From NCBI RefSeq assembly GCF_002198655.1, contig NZ_MWLN01000191.1, positions 184,923-248,922 of the forward strand: a stretch of 64,000 nt of DNA. Direction: 5' to 3'. A model generated the notes under the pieces. That model worked only from the letters and a program-made list of their open reading frames with translations. It searched no databases and was not told the origin of the DNA. This stretch comes from Kineosporia sp. A_224 (GTDB taxonomy: Bacteria; Actinomycetota; Actinomycetes; Actinomycetales; Kineosporiaceae). A program made the position numbers and the translations under genes. This document shows positions 42,761 through 51,867 of this stretch, piece after piece. Each line of letters opens with the position of its first letter. Position 1 is the stretch's first letter.

Positions 42761-43537
42761 TCATCGCCCCAGCCACCCGCCGTCCACGGGGAGCACGACC
42801 CCGTGGACGTAGTCGGAGGCGGCCGATGCGAGGAAGACGGTCGCGCCGGCGAGGTCGGCAGGGGTGCCCCAGCGACCGGCCGGGATCCGGTCGAGGATCG
42901 ACCGGGCGCGGGCCGGGTCGTCCCGCAGCGCCCGGGTGTTGTCGGTCGCGACGTAGCCCGGTGCGACGGCGTTGACGTTCACGCCGTGCGGCGCCCACTC
43001 GTTCGCGAGCGCCTTGGTCAGCCCGGCGAGCCCGTACTTGGCCGCGGTGTACGCCGCGACGTTGAGGCCGCCCTGGAAGCTGAGCAGCGAGGCCGTGAAC
43101 AGCACCTTGCCGCGGCCCCGGCGGACCATGTCCCGGCCGACCCGGCGGGTGAGGACGAACTGGTTGGACAGGTCGACCTCGAGCACCCGGTCCCACATCT
43201 CGTCGGTGTGGTCGACCGCCGGAGCCCGTTCGATCGTCCCGGCGTTGTTGACGAGCACGTCGACGGGGCGCTCGCCCGAGCAGAGCGTCTCGGCGAGGTC
43301 GGCCACGGCCGCCCGGTCCGCGAGGTCGACCCGGTACCCGGTGAAGGACCGGCCGAGCGCCTCGACCGCGCGCTGGACGTCGCTGCCCTCCGCCTCGAGG
43401 TGGGCCGACACCCCGACGACGTCGGCGCCGGCCGCGGCGAGGGCCGTCGCCATCGCCAGCCCGAGCCCGCGGCGCGCGCCCGTGACGACGGCCAGCCGAC
43501 CGGTGAGGTCGAAGGGGTTCGTGGTCGGCTCAGGCAT
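42761..43537 (-). CDS. Short-chain dehydrogenase, KduD/gluconate-5-dehydrogenase-like
   Basis: A 258-aa SDR: VVTGARRGLGLAMA at about 17-30, NNAG, TASLLSFQGG and YTAAKYGLAGLTKALA around the catalytic Tyr-Lys, ending in the family's VLPVDGGWLGR. The VAPGYVATDNTRALRDDPAR stretch is like 2-deoxy-D-gluconate 3-dehydrogenases (KduD). Its start overlaps the Zn-dehydrogenase stop by eight bases. In this operon it could oxidise a 2-keto-3-deoxy acid formed by the dehydratase; specificity is inferred. Confidence 0.88.
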   Translation of the reverse strand: MPEPTTNPFDLTGRLAVVTGARRGLGLAMATALAAAGADVVGVSAHLEAEGSDVQRAVEALGRSFTGYRVDLADRAAVADLAETLCSGERPVDVLVNNAGTIERAPAVDHTDEMWDRVLEVDLSNQFVLTRRVGRDMVRRGRGKVLFTASLLSFQGGLNVAAYTAAKYGLAGLTKALANEWAPHGVNVNAVAPGYVATDNTRALRDDPARARSILDRIPAGRWGTPADLAGATVFLASAASDYVHGVVLPVDGGWLGR

Positions 43538-44552
43538 CGGACCCGCACCTCACGAGGACCTTGAGCTCCCCGCCCGCGTCGAGCCGGGCGAAGGCGTCCG
43601 GCGCCGCCTCCAGCGGCACGACCCGGGTGACCAGCCGGTCGGCGGGGACGACGCCGGCGGCGACGAGCTCGACGGCACGTTCGACGTCCGCCCGCTCGTA
43701 CACCCGGGCGCCGAGCAGGGTGAGCTCGCGCCAGAACACGCGGAACAGGTCGACCGGTCGCGGGTGCGGGTGGATGCCCACGACGACCAACCGGCCCCGG
43801 ACCGCGAGCGACTGCACCGCGTCGTCCAGACCGGGACCCGAGCCCGAGACCTCGAACGCCAGGTCCGCCCCCGCCCCCGCCGACCACTGCGCGACGACCT
43901 CCGGGACGGACGCCGCCCGCGGGTCGACCACCTGCAGACCGAGCGCCTGCGCCTGGTGGCGGCGGACGGCGTCCACCTCGGCGACGAGCGGCTCGGCGCC
44001 CGCGGCCCGGGTGACGAGTGCGACGAGCAGGCCCACCGGCCCGGCTCCGACGACGAGGGCACGTTCCCCCGGCCGCGGTGCGGCGCGCCGGACGTCGTGG
44101 ACGGCGACGGCGGTCGGCTCGACGAGCGCGGCGGCCTGCAGCGCGAGGCCGTCGGGCAGCCGGACGAGCAGCTCGGCGGGCACCGTCCAGCGCTCCTGCA
44201 GCGAGCCCGGGGAGTCGATCCCGACGAAGTCGAGCCGTTGGCAGACATGGCTGAACCCGCGGCGGCAGGCCGGGCAGGTGCCGCACCAGCGCAGCGGCAT
44301 CACCGTGACGGGGTCGCCCGTCGCCCACCCGGTGACACCGGCCCCGACCGACCGGACCCGGCCGGACATCTCGTGACCGAGGACGGCGGGAGTCCTGACC
44401 CTGGCGTCCATCTCGCCGTGCAGCACGTGCAGGTCGGTCCCGCAGATCCCGGTGTACGCCACGTCGAGCGTGACCTGCCCGGCGCCGGGCGGCCGGTCCT
44501 CGACGTCCGCGACCTCGAGAGCACCGGCTCCGGTGTAGTGCACGGCGCGCAT
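43530..44552 (-). CDS. Zinc-dependent alcohol/polyol dehydrogenase (MDR family)
   Basis: A 340-aa medium-chain dehydrogenase. Catalytic zinc ligands Cys37 (GICGTD) and His60-Glu61 (GHE), and the structural-zinc cysteines 90, 93, 96 and 104 are all present; cofactor motif VVGAGPVGLL follows. Relatives include sorbitol, threonine and galactitol dehydrogenases. ATG 44552 overlaps the amidohydrolase stop (ATGA) and follows GGAGG. It likely oxidises the sugar to a lactone or a polyol to a ketose in this pathway. Confidence 0.9.
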   Translation of the reverse strand: MRAVHYTGAGALEVADVEDRPPGAGQVTLDVAYTGICGTDLHVLHGEMDARVRTPAVLGHEMSGRVRSVGAGVTGWATGDPVTVMPLRWCGTCPACRRGFSHVCQRLDFVGIDSPGSLQERWTVPAELLVRLPDGLALQAAALVEPTAVAVHDVRRAAPRPGERALVVGAGPVGLLVALVTRAAGAEPLVAEVDAVRRHQAQALGLQVVDPRAASVPEVVAQWSAGAGADLAFEVSGSGPGLDDAVQSLAVRGRLVVVGIHPHPRPVDLFRVFWRELTLLGARVYERADVERAVELVAAGVVPADRLVTRVVPLEAAPDAFARLDAGGELKVLVRCGSDA

Positions 44553-45454
44553 CACGAGCACCTCCGTCCTGCGGTCGTCGTGGCGAGGGGCCGGGTGTAC
44601 GTGGCGACCGCGTTGGCGCGCATGACGAGGTCGCGCGCCGCACCGTCGAGGTCGTCGACCGCCTGCAGCACGACGTCGAGCCAGTGGTCGTAGGTGGTCA
44701 CGAGCGTCAGCACCGGCCAGTCGCTGCCGAACAGGCACCGGCCGGGGCCGAAGACGTCGAGCGCGTGGCGCAGGAAGGGCAGCAGGTCGGACGCCGCGCG
44801 GTGGTCCGGGTCGGCCTCCGTGACGAGACCGGAGAGCTTGCACCGGACGTTCGGCAGCGCCGCCAGCCGCCGCAGGTCCTGCGCCCACGGGCCGTACGCG
44901 TCAGCGGTGATCCGCGGCTTGCCCAGGTGGTCGAGCACGAACTCGACGTCCGGCAGGCACCCGACCAGCTCGACGGCCTCCCGCAGCTGCCGGCTGCGGA
45001 CGCACAGGTCGAACGGCAGCCCGCGCGCACCGATCGCCGCGACCGCCGCGACGACGTCCGGCCGGGCCAGGAAGCCCGGCGCTTCGTCCTGGAGCAGGCG
45101 ACGGGCCCCCGCGAGGCCGACCAGGTCCGCCAGGTCGTCCAGCGCCCCGGCGGTGGTCGCGGGGCCGGTGCCGGTACCGGGGCCGAACGGGACGTGTGCC
45201 ACGGCACCGAGGACGGGCAGGTCCGGGGTCGACGCCGCCAGCACCCACTGCGCCTCCGCGCGCGCCTGCCGTGGCAGCCGGTCGGCCTCCACGACGACGA
45301 CCCCGGCCGGGGGCGCACCGGCGGACCGGGCGGCGGCCAGCAGGTCGGGCGCGAGGAACGGCCGGTCCAGCCCGGCCGACCCGGTGAGCCACGGGTACGT
45401 GAAGCGCCCGGGATCCCACAGGTGGACGTGGGCGTCGACGTAGCCGGCGCTCAC
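44552..45454 (-). CDS. Amidohydrolase-2 family protein, sugar-lactonase-like
   Basis: A 300-aa TIM-barrel amidohydrolase (COG3618 type) with the N-terminal metal motif DAHVHLWD (His9, His11), VEFVLDHLGKP in the middle and the C-terminal CLFGSDWPVL aspartate. The best-known members hydrolyse L-fucono-1,5-lactone and related sugar lactones. It is coupled through GTGA and ATGA overlaps to the enolase-superfamily dehydratase before it and the Zn-dehydrogenase after it, the order expected for dehydrogenase-lactonase-dehydratase pathways. Confidence 0.85.
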   Translation of the reverse strand: MSAGYVDAHVHLWDPGRFTYPWLTGSAGLDRPFLAPDLLAAARSAGAPPAGVVVVEADRLPRQARAEAQWVLAASTPDLPVLGAVAHVPFGPGTGTGPATTAGALDDLADLVGLAGARRLLQDEAPGFLARPDVVAAVAAIGARGLPFDLCVRSRQLREAVELVGCLPDVEFVLDHLGKPRITADAYGPWAQDLRRLAALPNVRCKLSGLVTEADPDHRAASDLLPFLRHALDVFGPGRCLFGSDWPVLTLVTTYDHWLDVVLQAVDDLDGAARDLVMRANAVATYTRPLATTTAGRRCS

Positions 45455-46599
45455 GGCGTCCGGTCCGGGACGAGGCGGTGACCGGCACGGGCCGGCCGCA
45501 CGTGGGGACCGGACGGGGGCGGCCGCTCGCCGGCCGCGACGGCCGCCACGGCGGCCTCGTCGACGACGATCCCGAGACCCGGGCTGTCGCCGAGGACGAA
45601 GGCGCCGTCCTCGACCCGGACGTCGACGAGCAGCCCGACCGGCGGCACGAGGTCCTGGAGCTCGCTGGCGATGTGGTTCGGCACCGCGGTGGCGGCGTGC
45701 AGCAGCCCTGTCGGCGTCGTCCCGATCGGGCTCACCGGCAGGTCGTGCGCCTGCGCGAGGGCCGCGACGCGCAGGAAGTGCGTGACGCCCCAGACCGCGG
45801 CGGTCTGCACGATGTCGACGGCCCCGGCCGCGAGCAGGGGCCGGAACTGCTCCAACCCGGTGAGGTTCTCGCCGGTCGCGACCGACGCCCGGATCCCGCG
45901 GCCGACCGTGGCCAGCCCCTCGGCGTCCCAGCGCCGGACGGGTTCCTCCACCCAGATCAGGTCGAGCGACCGCTCGAGCTCGTGGACGTGCCGCACGGCC
46001 TGCTTGCGCGTCCAGGACTCGTTGGCGTCGAGCATGAGCCCGGGGCGACCTCCGCCGGAGGTGTCCGCGAGCACGTCGCGGACGAGGCCGAGCCGGCGGC
46101 GGTCCTCGTCGACGTCGAGGCCGCCCTTGAGCTTTGCGGCCCGCACACCGCGCTCCGCGTACGCCCGGTAGACCTCGACGAGGGCGTCGTCCGGCAGCCC
46201 CATGTCGAGGCCGGAGGCGTACGCGGTGACGGTGCGGTCGCGACCGCCGAGGAGGCGCCACAGCGGCTCCCCGGCCAGCTGGGCCTTGATGTCCCACAGG
46301 GCGGTGTCGAGCGCACCGATCGTGCCGAAGACCGCTCCGGCGTGCCCCGCCTTGAACGTGCGGCGCAGCATCCGGTCGTAGAGCGCCGTGACGCAGCGCG
46401 GGTCCTCGCCCTCGATCGCGGCGAACACCGCGTCGAGCCCGACGTGCGGGCCGAGCCCGACCCCGGTGACGCCCTCGTCGGTGTCGACGAGCACGAGCGG
46501 CACCGGGACGAGGCCGTCGGAGAACGCCCCGTTGGCGTCGCCGACCGGACGACCCCAGCGCTGGAGCGTCGTCAGGGCCCGGTAGCCCGTGACCTGCAT
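45451..46599 (-). CDS. Enolase-superfamily sugar-acid dehydratase (mandelate racemase subgroup)
   Basis: A 382-aa protein. Visible active-site parts are the KxK motif (AAKLKGG) near 155, the three acidic metal ligands in MLDANESW (near 190), WVEEPV (near 213) and TGENL (near 241), and an SPIGTTPTGLLHA loop before the end. The second barrel Lys arrangement fits acid-sugar dehydratases such as fuconate, rhamnonate or galactonate dehydratase. ATG 46599 follows GGAGGGG. It is the first gene of the operon and divergent from GntR. Confidence 0.87.
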   Translation of the reverse strand: MQVTGYRALTTLQRWGRPVGDANGAFSDGLVPVPLVLVDTDEGVTGVGLGPHVGLDAVFAAIEGEDPRCVTALYDRMLRRTFKAGHAGAVFGTIGALDTALWDIKAQLAGEPLWRLLGGRDRTVTAYASGLDMGLPDDALVEVYRAYAERGVRAAKLKGGLDVDEDRRRLGLVRDVLADTSGGGRPGLMLDANESWTRKQAVRHVHELERSLDLIWVEEPVRRWDAEGLATVGRGIRASVATGENLTGLEQFRPLLAAGAVDIVQTAAVWGVTHFLRVAALAQAHDLPVSPIGTTPTGLLHAATAVPNHIASELQDLVPPVGLLVDVRVEDGAFVLGDSPGLGIVVDEAAVAAVAAGERPPPSGPHVRPARAGHRLVPDRTP

Positions 46600-46679
46600 G
46601 GCGTCCCCTCCTGCTCCGTCGACGTCGTGCCCCGGATGCCGGCGACGGCGCGCCGCCGACATCGGCGGCAAACGTAAGT

Positions 46680-46695
46680 CGTATGACGAATGATG
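46680..46695. promoter_or_regulatory. GntR operator in the divergent GntR/dehydratase promoter
   Basis: CGTATGACGAATGATG, with TCGT-ATG-ACGA centred at 46684 as a FadR-type palindrome (T at 46679). The same 16 bases occur at 31265-31280. Located 81-96 bp before both start codons, it is well placed for autoregulation and control of the operon. Confidence 0.6.
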
Positions 46696-46763
46696 TCAAC
46701 GTCTGGGGTGGCTATACTCGGCGCGACCGGACTCGGGTGTCCGGCGGCACGACCGGAGGGACC

Positions 46764-47534
46764 ATGACGGCTTCGGACCAGGCACCCGCGACCGCGGGCG
46801 CCGCGCCGCCGTGGGCCCGCCGGCCGGCGAACCTCGCCAGCGCGGTGGCGGCGGAGCTCGTCGCCCGGATCGTCGGCGGCGCGCACCCGCCGGGGTCGCC
46901 GCTGCCGACCGAACCCGTGCTGTGCGAGACGTTCTCGGTGAGCCGGACCGTCGTCCGCGAGGCCGTGAAGATGCTGCAGGAGAAGGGCCTGGTCCAGGTC
47001 CGCCAGGGGTCCGGGACGACCGTGACCCAGCCCGCCCTGTGGAACCTGCTCGACGAGCTGGTGCTCGCGGCGACGATCGGCCAGGAGGACGGGCTGGCGG
47101 CGCTGGACGACCTCGTGGTCACCCGGCGGCTGCTGGAGTCCGACATGGCGTTCGTGGCCGCCCGCCTGGCGGACGACGAGATCGTCGGGCGCCTGCGGGC
47201 GCTCGTCGACCGGATGGACGACCTCGTCGACGACCACGTCGCCTACGCCGAGCACGACCGCGCCTTCCACGACCTGGTGATGCAGACGTCCGGCAACCGG
47301 ATCGCCCGGGCGGTCGTGCGGGCGCTGGAGAGCCAGGTCGTCAACACGGTGCGCTACATGGGGCACCCGTACCGCGAGCAGTGCGTCGCGTCGAACCGCG
47401 GTCACCGCCGGATCTACGAGACCATCGCCGCCCACCGCCCGGAGCAGGCGTCCGAGGCGATGTTCACCCACATCACCGAGGCCTGGCTCGTCCGGCGCGA
47501 GGGCCGCGGGGACGCGACCCGGCTGGCCCGCTGA
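46764..47534 (+). CDS. GntR family transcriptional regulator (FCD domain)
   Basis: A 256-aa FadR-type protein: winged HTH at about 25-95 (LPTEPVLCETFSVSRTVVRE and ALWNLLD after the wing) and an all-helical FCD ligand domain with Asp/His metal-site candidates (EHDRAFHDLV, NRGHRRIYETIAAH). FCD proteins usually sense organic or sugar acids. ATG 46764 follows GGAGGG; the in-frame ATG at 46683 lies inside the operator and is unlikely. It is divergent from the sugar-acid operon. Confidence 0.92.
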   Translation: MTASDQAPATAGAAPPWARRPANLASAVAAELVARIVGGAHPPGSPLPTEPVLCETFSVSRTVVREAVKMLQEKGLVQVRQGSGTTVTQPALWNLLDELVLAATIGQEDGLAALDDLVVTRRLLESDMAFVAARLADDEIVGRLRALVDRMDDLVDDHVAYAEHDRAFHDLVMQTSGNRIARAVVRALESQVVNTVRYMGHPYREQCVASNRGHRRIYETIAAHRPEQASEAMFTHITEAWLVRREGRGDATRLAR

Positions 47535-47605
47535 CCCGGTCGCACGCGGCCCGTCCTCGCGGGCGTCCGCCGACACCGGCGGCGCCGCCTGCGAACGATC
47601 TCGGC

Positions 47606-47617
47606 GATAACGTTGTC
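47606..47617 (+). promoter_or_regulatory. LacI-type operator upstream of the lacI-family gene
   Basis: GATAACGTTGTC is one base off the perfect palindrome GATAACGTTATC found at 54277-54288. It is 45 bp before the regulator start, which suggests autoregulation. Confidence 0.5.
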
Positions 47618-47649
47618 AGAAGCGACCCGAAGGAGTCGTTGCACATCGG

Positions 47650-47655
47650 TAGGAT
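47650..47655 (+). promoter_or_regulatory. -10 box (TAGGAT) for leaderless LacI mRNA
   Basis: TAGGAT ends six bases before the GTG at 47662, with no Shine-Dalgarno at the right distance. Confidence 0.35.
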
Positions 47656-47661
47656 CCGGAT

Positions 47662-48663
47662 GTGCAACCCCTCGGCCGCGTGAAGATGGCGGACGTCGCC
47701 CGCGAGGCCGGCGTCTCCGTGGCGACCGTCTCCAAGGTGGTCAACGGCCGCTACGGCGTCTCACAGGCCACGCTCGCGAAGGTCATGGGTGTCATCGCCG
47801 ACCTCGGGTACGAGGGCAGCCTGGGCGCACGGAGCCTGCGCAGCCTGCGGACCAACGTGATCGGCGTGCTCGTCGCCGAGTTCGAGCCGTTCAGCACCGA
47901 GCTCCTCAAGGGCGTGTCGGAGGCGATCGGCGACACCGGCTACGAGCTGATCGCGTACTCGGGCGGGCATCACGACACCGTGGGCTGGGAGCGCAGGTCG
48001 CTGGTCCGGCTGGCGGGGTCCGTCATCGACGCCGCCATCGTCGTGACCCCGACGATCGTCGACGCGAGCATCGGCGGCATCCCCGTCGTCGCCGTCGACC
48101 CGCACACCGGGCCGCTCGACGTCCCGACGGTCGACGCCGACAACCACACCGGCGCCGTGCACGCCACCGAGTACCTCCTGTCCCTGGGGCACCGCCGGAT
48201 CGCGCACCTCAGCGGGCGGCCGGACCTGGAGTCGGCCAGGTTGCGCGAACGCGGGTTCCGCGACGCGATGGCCCGGGCCGGGGTCGAGGTCGACGAGAGC
48301 CTCGTCGTCGTGGGCGGGTTCCGCGCCGAGTCGGCCGAGGCGCCGGCCCGCGAGCTGCTGACCCGCCCGGACCGGCCCACGGCGGTGTTCGCGGCCAACG
48401 ACCTGTCGGCGATCCGCACGATGGAGGTGGCGGACTCGCTGGGTCTCGCCGTCCCGGCGGACCTGTCCGTCATCGGCTTCGACAACGTGCCCGAGTCGGC
48501 CCTGGCGACTCCCCCGCTGACGACCATCGCGCAGCCGCTCAAGGCGATCGGGGCGACGGCGCTGCGGATGCTCGTGGCGATGCTCGCCGGCGCCACGCCG
48601 GACCCGGTGCACGTCCACCTCCCCACGACGATGGTCGAACGCGCGACCTGCCGGGCGCTCTGA
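47662..48663 (+). CDS. LacI family transcriptional regulator of the xylan locus
   Basis: A 333-aa repressor: LacI HTH at about 8-30 (KMADVAREAGVSVATVSKVV) with hinge helix, then a two-lobed periplasmic-binding-like sensor domain (IGVLVAEFEPFSTELLKGV; SVIGFDNVPESALATPPLTT). It is adjacent to and convergent with the GH3 gene (24 bases between stops). Matching palindromes occur upstream of this gene, the transporter operon and the xylanase, so it probably represses all three until a xylo-oligosaccharide binds. The start may be GTG 47662 (leaderless) or GTG 47680. Confidence 0.92.
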   Translation: MQPLGRVKMADVAREAGVSVATVSKVVNGRYGVSQATLAKVMGVIADLGYEGSLGARSLRSLRTNVIGVLVAEFEPFSTELLKGVSEAIGDTGYELIAYSGGHHDTVGWERRSLVRLAGSVIDAAIVVTPTIVDASIGGIPVVAVDPHTGPLDVPTVDADNHTGAVHATEYLLSLGHRRIAHLSGRPDLESARLRERGFRDAMARAGVEVDESLVVVGGFRAESAEAPARELLTRPDRPTAVFAANDLSAIRTMEVADSLGLAVPADLSVIGFDNVPESALATPPLTTIAQPLKAIGATALRMLVAMLAGATPDPVHVHLPTTMVERATCRAL

Positions 48664-48687
48664 CCCGTCACCGGGCCCGGGCGGAGC

Positions 48688-50961
48688 TCACTCGGCAACG
48701 GTCCATCGCCCGTCGGACACGGTCACCGGGTGCACCGGTCCCTCGATCACCGTCGAGGTCTGCACCGCCCGGTCGGCCGACGTCCCGACCCACAGCTCGA
48801 GGTCGCCCGGCTCGACGACGCGACGGCCGTCACGCCCGGTGAACGCGAGGCGTCCTGCCGGGACCCGGAACCGCACGACGGCCCCGGCCCCGGGCTTGAG
48901 GTGGACCCGGCGGTAGCCGAGCAGCTGCGCGACAGGACGCGTGACGCTCGCGAAGAGATCGCGGCCGTAGAGCTGGACGACGTCGTCGCCGGCCGTCGGC
49001 CCGGTGTTGCACACCTGCACCGACACCAGCAGGCCGCCGCCCGTCGTGGGCGTGCCCAGGACCGCGAGGTCCTCGTAACGGAACTCGGTGTACGACAGGC
49101 CGTGCCCGAAGGGCAGCGCGGGAGCGCTGGACAGGCTCGTCACCTCGCCGTCCGTCCCCAGCTGCGGACGCAGGTACGAGAACGGCTGTGCCCCGGCGGA
49201 ACGGGGCATGCTCACGGGCAGCCGGCCGGAGGGGTTGACCCGCCCGCCGAGGACCCCGGCGATCGCCGGACCGCCCTCCTCGCCGGGGAAGAACGCCTGG
49301 ACGACGGCCGCGCACCTGTCCAGCGCCCAGCCGACCGCGTAGGGGCGTCCTGTCACCAGCACGAGCACGACGGGCGTCCCGGTCGCCAGGACCTCCTCGA
49401 CGAGCAGACGCTGCGCACCGGGCAGCTCGAGGTCCTCGCGGTCGTTGCCCTCGCCGACGGTCCCGCGGCCGAACAGCCCGGCCTGGTCGCCGACGACGAC
49501 GACCGCGACGTCGGCGCCCTGCGCGGCGGCGCACGCCGCGGCGATCCCGGCGGTGTCGTCCCCCTCGACGTCGCACCCTGCGACGTGCACGACCTCGGTC
49601 CCGGGCAGCTCGCCGCGCAGCGCGTCCAGCACCGTCGGGACGGCGATCCCCGCCTCGGTCCCGGGGTGGTGCGGCAGCACGTGGTTGACGAAGGAGTAGC
49701 AGCCGAACATCGCCTCCGTCCGGTCGGCGTTCGGCCCGAGGACCGCGACGCGACGCGGCGCGGCGAGCGGCAGGGTCCCGTCGTTCGTGAGCAGGACCAC
49801 CGACTCCTCGGCGAGGCGACGCGCGATGTCGCGGTGCTCGGCGTCGTCCAGGTCGGGCGCGACCGGCGGCTCGCCCTCGAACGTCGCGTCGAGCAGACCG
49901 AGCTCCTCCTTCTGCCGCAGGGCCCTGCGGACCGCCCGGTCCACGAGGGCCTCGTCGACGGCGCCGCTGCGCACCGCCGCGGCCAGCGGGGCGAGGTAGG
50001 CGTCGCCGGTCGGGAGCTCGACGTCGATGCCGGCCGCCAGGGCCTGACCCGCCGCGTCCGCCAGGTCGGCCGCGACGCCGTGCAGCACGTGCAGGAAGGC
50101 GACCTCGAAGTAGTCGGCGAGGACGGTCCCGTCGAAGCCCCACTCGCCGCGCAGGACATCGGTGAGCAGCCGCTCGTCGGCGGCCACGGGCACCCCGTCG
50201 ACCTCGTTGTACGCGGGCATCACCGACCGCGCGCCGCCGTCCAGCAGCGCCATCTCGAACGGCACCATGAACACGTCCCGGAGCTCGCGCGGCCCGGCGT
50301 GCACCGGCCCGAAGTTGCGGCCGGACTGAGGACCGGAGTGTCCGACGAAGTGCTTCAGGGTGGCGTGCACACCCTCGGACTGGAGCCCGCGGACGTACGA
50401 CGTCGTGACGGTGCCCACGAGGTACGGGTCCTCCGAGACGCACTCCTCGACCCGCCCCCACCGCGGGTCGCGGATGACGTCCAGCACCGGAGCCAGACCC
50501 ACGTGGACCCCGAGACCGCGCATGGACCGGCCGATCGCCGCACCCATCCGCTCCACGAGCGCGGGGTCGAAGGCGGCGCCCCAAGCCGTCGGCACCGGGA
50601 AGGTCGCGGCTCCCCACGCGGCGAGCCCGGTGAGGCACTCCTCGTGGACGAGCGCCGGGATGCCGAGGCGGGTCTCGGTGACGAACCGTCGCTGGCGGCC
50701 CCACAGCCAGCTCAGCCGCTCCCCGGCGTCCACCGGCCGGGTGCCGTACACCCGCGACAGATGGCCCAGGCCGTGCCGGGCCGCGTCGTCCAGGCTCGCC
50801 GGCGGCGCGAAGTTGTCCTGCAGCGGCGCGACCGCCTCCCCGGCGTCCTTGTCCCAGAAGCCGACGATCTGGGCCAGCTTCTCCTCGAGCGTCATCCGGG
50901 CGAGGAGCCCGGCGACGCGGTCGGCGGCGACGGCCTGCGGGGCGTGGTGCAGCTGGGTCAC
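48688..50961 (-). CDS. Glycoside hydrolase family 3 beta-xylosidase/beta-glucosidase
   Basis: A 757-aa GH3 enzyme with the standard three-part layout: catalytic barrel (about 15-310), GH3 C domain (about 370-600) and Fn3-like domain (about 660-740). The KHFVGH motif is near 203-208 and the nucleophile Asp in VLADYFEVAF near 280. No signal peptide, so it acts in the cytoplasm on imported oligosaccharides. It is the last gene of the operon lipoprotein-permease-permease-GH3. Context with a xylanase favours beta-xylosidase over beta-glucosidase, but sequence alone does not settle it. Confidence 0.9.
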   Translation of the reverse strand: MTQLHHAPQAVAADRVAGLLARMTLEEKLAQIVGFWDKDAGEAVAPLQDNFAPPASLDDAARHGLGHLSRVYGTRPVDAGERLSWLWGRQRRFVTETRLGIPALVHEECLTGLAAWGAATFPVPTAWGAAFDPALVERMGAAIGRSMRGLGVHVGLAPVLDVIRDPRWGRVEECVSEDPYLVGTVTTSYVRGLQSEGVHATLKHFVGHSGPQSGRNFGPVHAGPRELRDVFMVPFEMALLDGGARSVMPAYNEVDGVPVAADERLLTDVLRGEWGFDGTVLADYFEVAFLHVLHGVAADLADAAGQALAAGIDVELPTGDAYLAPLAAAVRSGAVDEALVDRAVRRALRQKEELGLLDATFEGEPPVAPDLDDAEHRDIARRLAEESVVLLTNDGTLPLAAPRRVAVLGPNADRTEAMFGCYSFVNHVLPHHPGTEAGIAVPTVLDALRGELPGTEVVHVAGCDVEGDDTAGIAAACAAAQGADVAVVVVGDQAGLFGRGTVGEGNDREDLELPGAQRLLVEEVLATGTPVVLVLVTGRPYAVGWALDRCAAVVQAFFPGEEGGPAIAGVLGGRVNPSGRLPVSMPRSAGAQPFSYLRPQLGTDGEVTSLSSAPALPFGHGLSYTEFRYEDLAVLGTPTTGGGLLVSVQVCNTGPTAGDDVVQLYGRDLFASVTRPVAQLLGYRRVHLKPGAGAVVRFRVPAGRLAFTGRDGRRVVEPGDLELWVGTSADRAVQTSTVIEGPVHPVTVSDGRWTVAE

Positions 50962-50991
50962 AGTGGAACCTTCCGACGGTGCGGTTCGGGC

Positions 50992-51867
50992 TCAGCCCTT
51001 GACGGCGCCTTGCAGCCCGTTGACGATGCGGCGCTGCATGGCGAGGAAGAAGACGAGCGCGGGGACCATGGCGAGCGTCGTGAACGCGAACACTCCCGCG
51101 GTGTCCGAGGAGTACTGCGAGGAGAAGTCCGCGACCCCGAGGGGCAGCGTCTTGCGGTCCTCCTGCAGGAGCAGCAGCGGGAGCAGGTACGCGTTCCACG
51201 ACGCCACGAACGCGAGCACGCCGACGGTGACGACGCCGGGCCCGGACAGCGGCACGACGATCCGCCAGAAGAACTGGATCCGGCTCGCGCCGTCCAGGAC
51301 GGCGGCCTCCTCGAGCTCGGTCGGGATGGCCATGAGGACCGGCCGGAGGATGATGATCGTCGTCGGCAGGGCGAACGCGGCCTGCGGCAGCGCGACACCC
51401 CACCACGTGTTCCCGAGCTGGAGCTGCCGGGTGATGATGACGAACAGCGGGATGATCGCGACCGTCGCCGGGAACAGGAGCCCGAGCACGAAGACCATGT
51501 AGAGCGGCTCGCGCCAGCGGAACTGGTACCGCGCCAACGGGTATGCCGCCATGAGGCCGAAGGTGACAGCGACGACCGTCGTGACGACCGCGATGACGGT
51601 CGAGTTCAGCGCGTAGGTCCAGAACGTGGAGCCGGTCAGGACGCGCCTGTAGTTGTCCAGCACCCACGGGTCCGGCAGGCCCGCGGGGGACTGCGCGAGC
51701 TGGGCGTTGGTGCGGAACCCGCCCAGCACCGCGTAGAGCACGGGGCCCAGGGTGAACCCGACGACGACGAGCGCGACGAGGTACACCAGCGGGGAGGCAC
51801 CGCGGTGCGGGCCACCCGCCCTCGACGCCCCGGGCACGGACCGCCGGAGGGCGGACACGCCGCTCAT
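50992..51867 (-). CDS. CUT1 ABC transporter permease (MalG-like), xylan locus
   Basis: A 291-aa permease with six membrane segments, EAA loop (LEEAAVLDGASRIQFFWRIV) and the terminal MQRRIVNGLQGAVKG of MalG-type subunits. ATG 51867 overlaps the stop of the preceding permease (ATGA). The ATPase is not encoded nearby. It should import xylo-oligosaccharides produced outside by the GH10 enzyme. Confidence 0.93.
   Translation of the reverse strand: MSGVSALRRSVPGASRAGGPHRGASPLVYLVALVVVGFTLGPVLYAVLGGFRTNAQLAQSPAGLPDPWVLDNYRRVLTGSTFWTYALNSTVIAVVTTVVAVTFGLMAAYPLARYQFRWREPLYMVFVLGLLFPATVAIIPLFVIITRQLQLGNTWWGVALPQAAFALPTTIIILRPVLMAIPTELEEAAVLDGASRIQFFWRIVVPLSGPGVVTVGVLAFVASWNAYLLPLLLLQEDRKTLPLGVADFSSQYSSDTAGVFAFTTLAMVPALVFFLAMQRRIVNGLQGAVKG

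Noticed and set aside
46683..46763. Upstream in-frame start (ATG 46683) for the GntR gene
   Set aside because: It lies inside the operator and lacks a ribosome-binding site, whereas ATG 46764 has GGAGGG in the right place.
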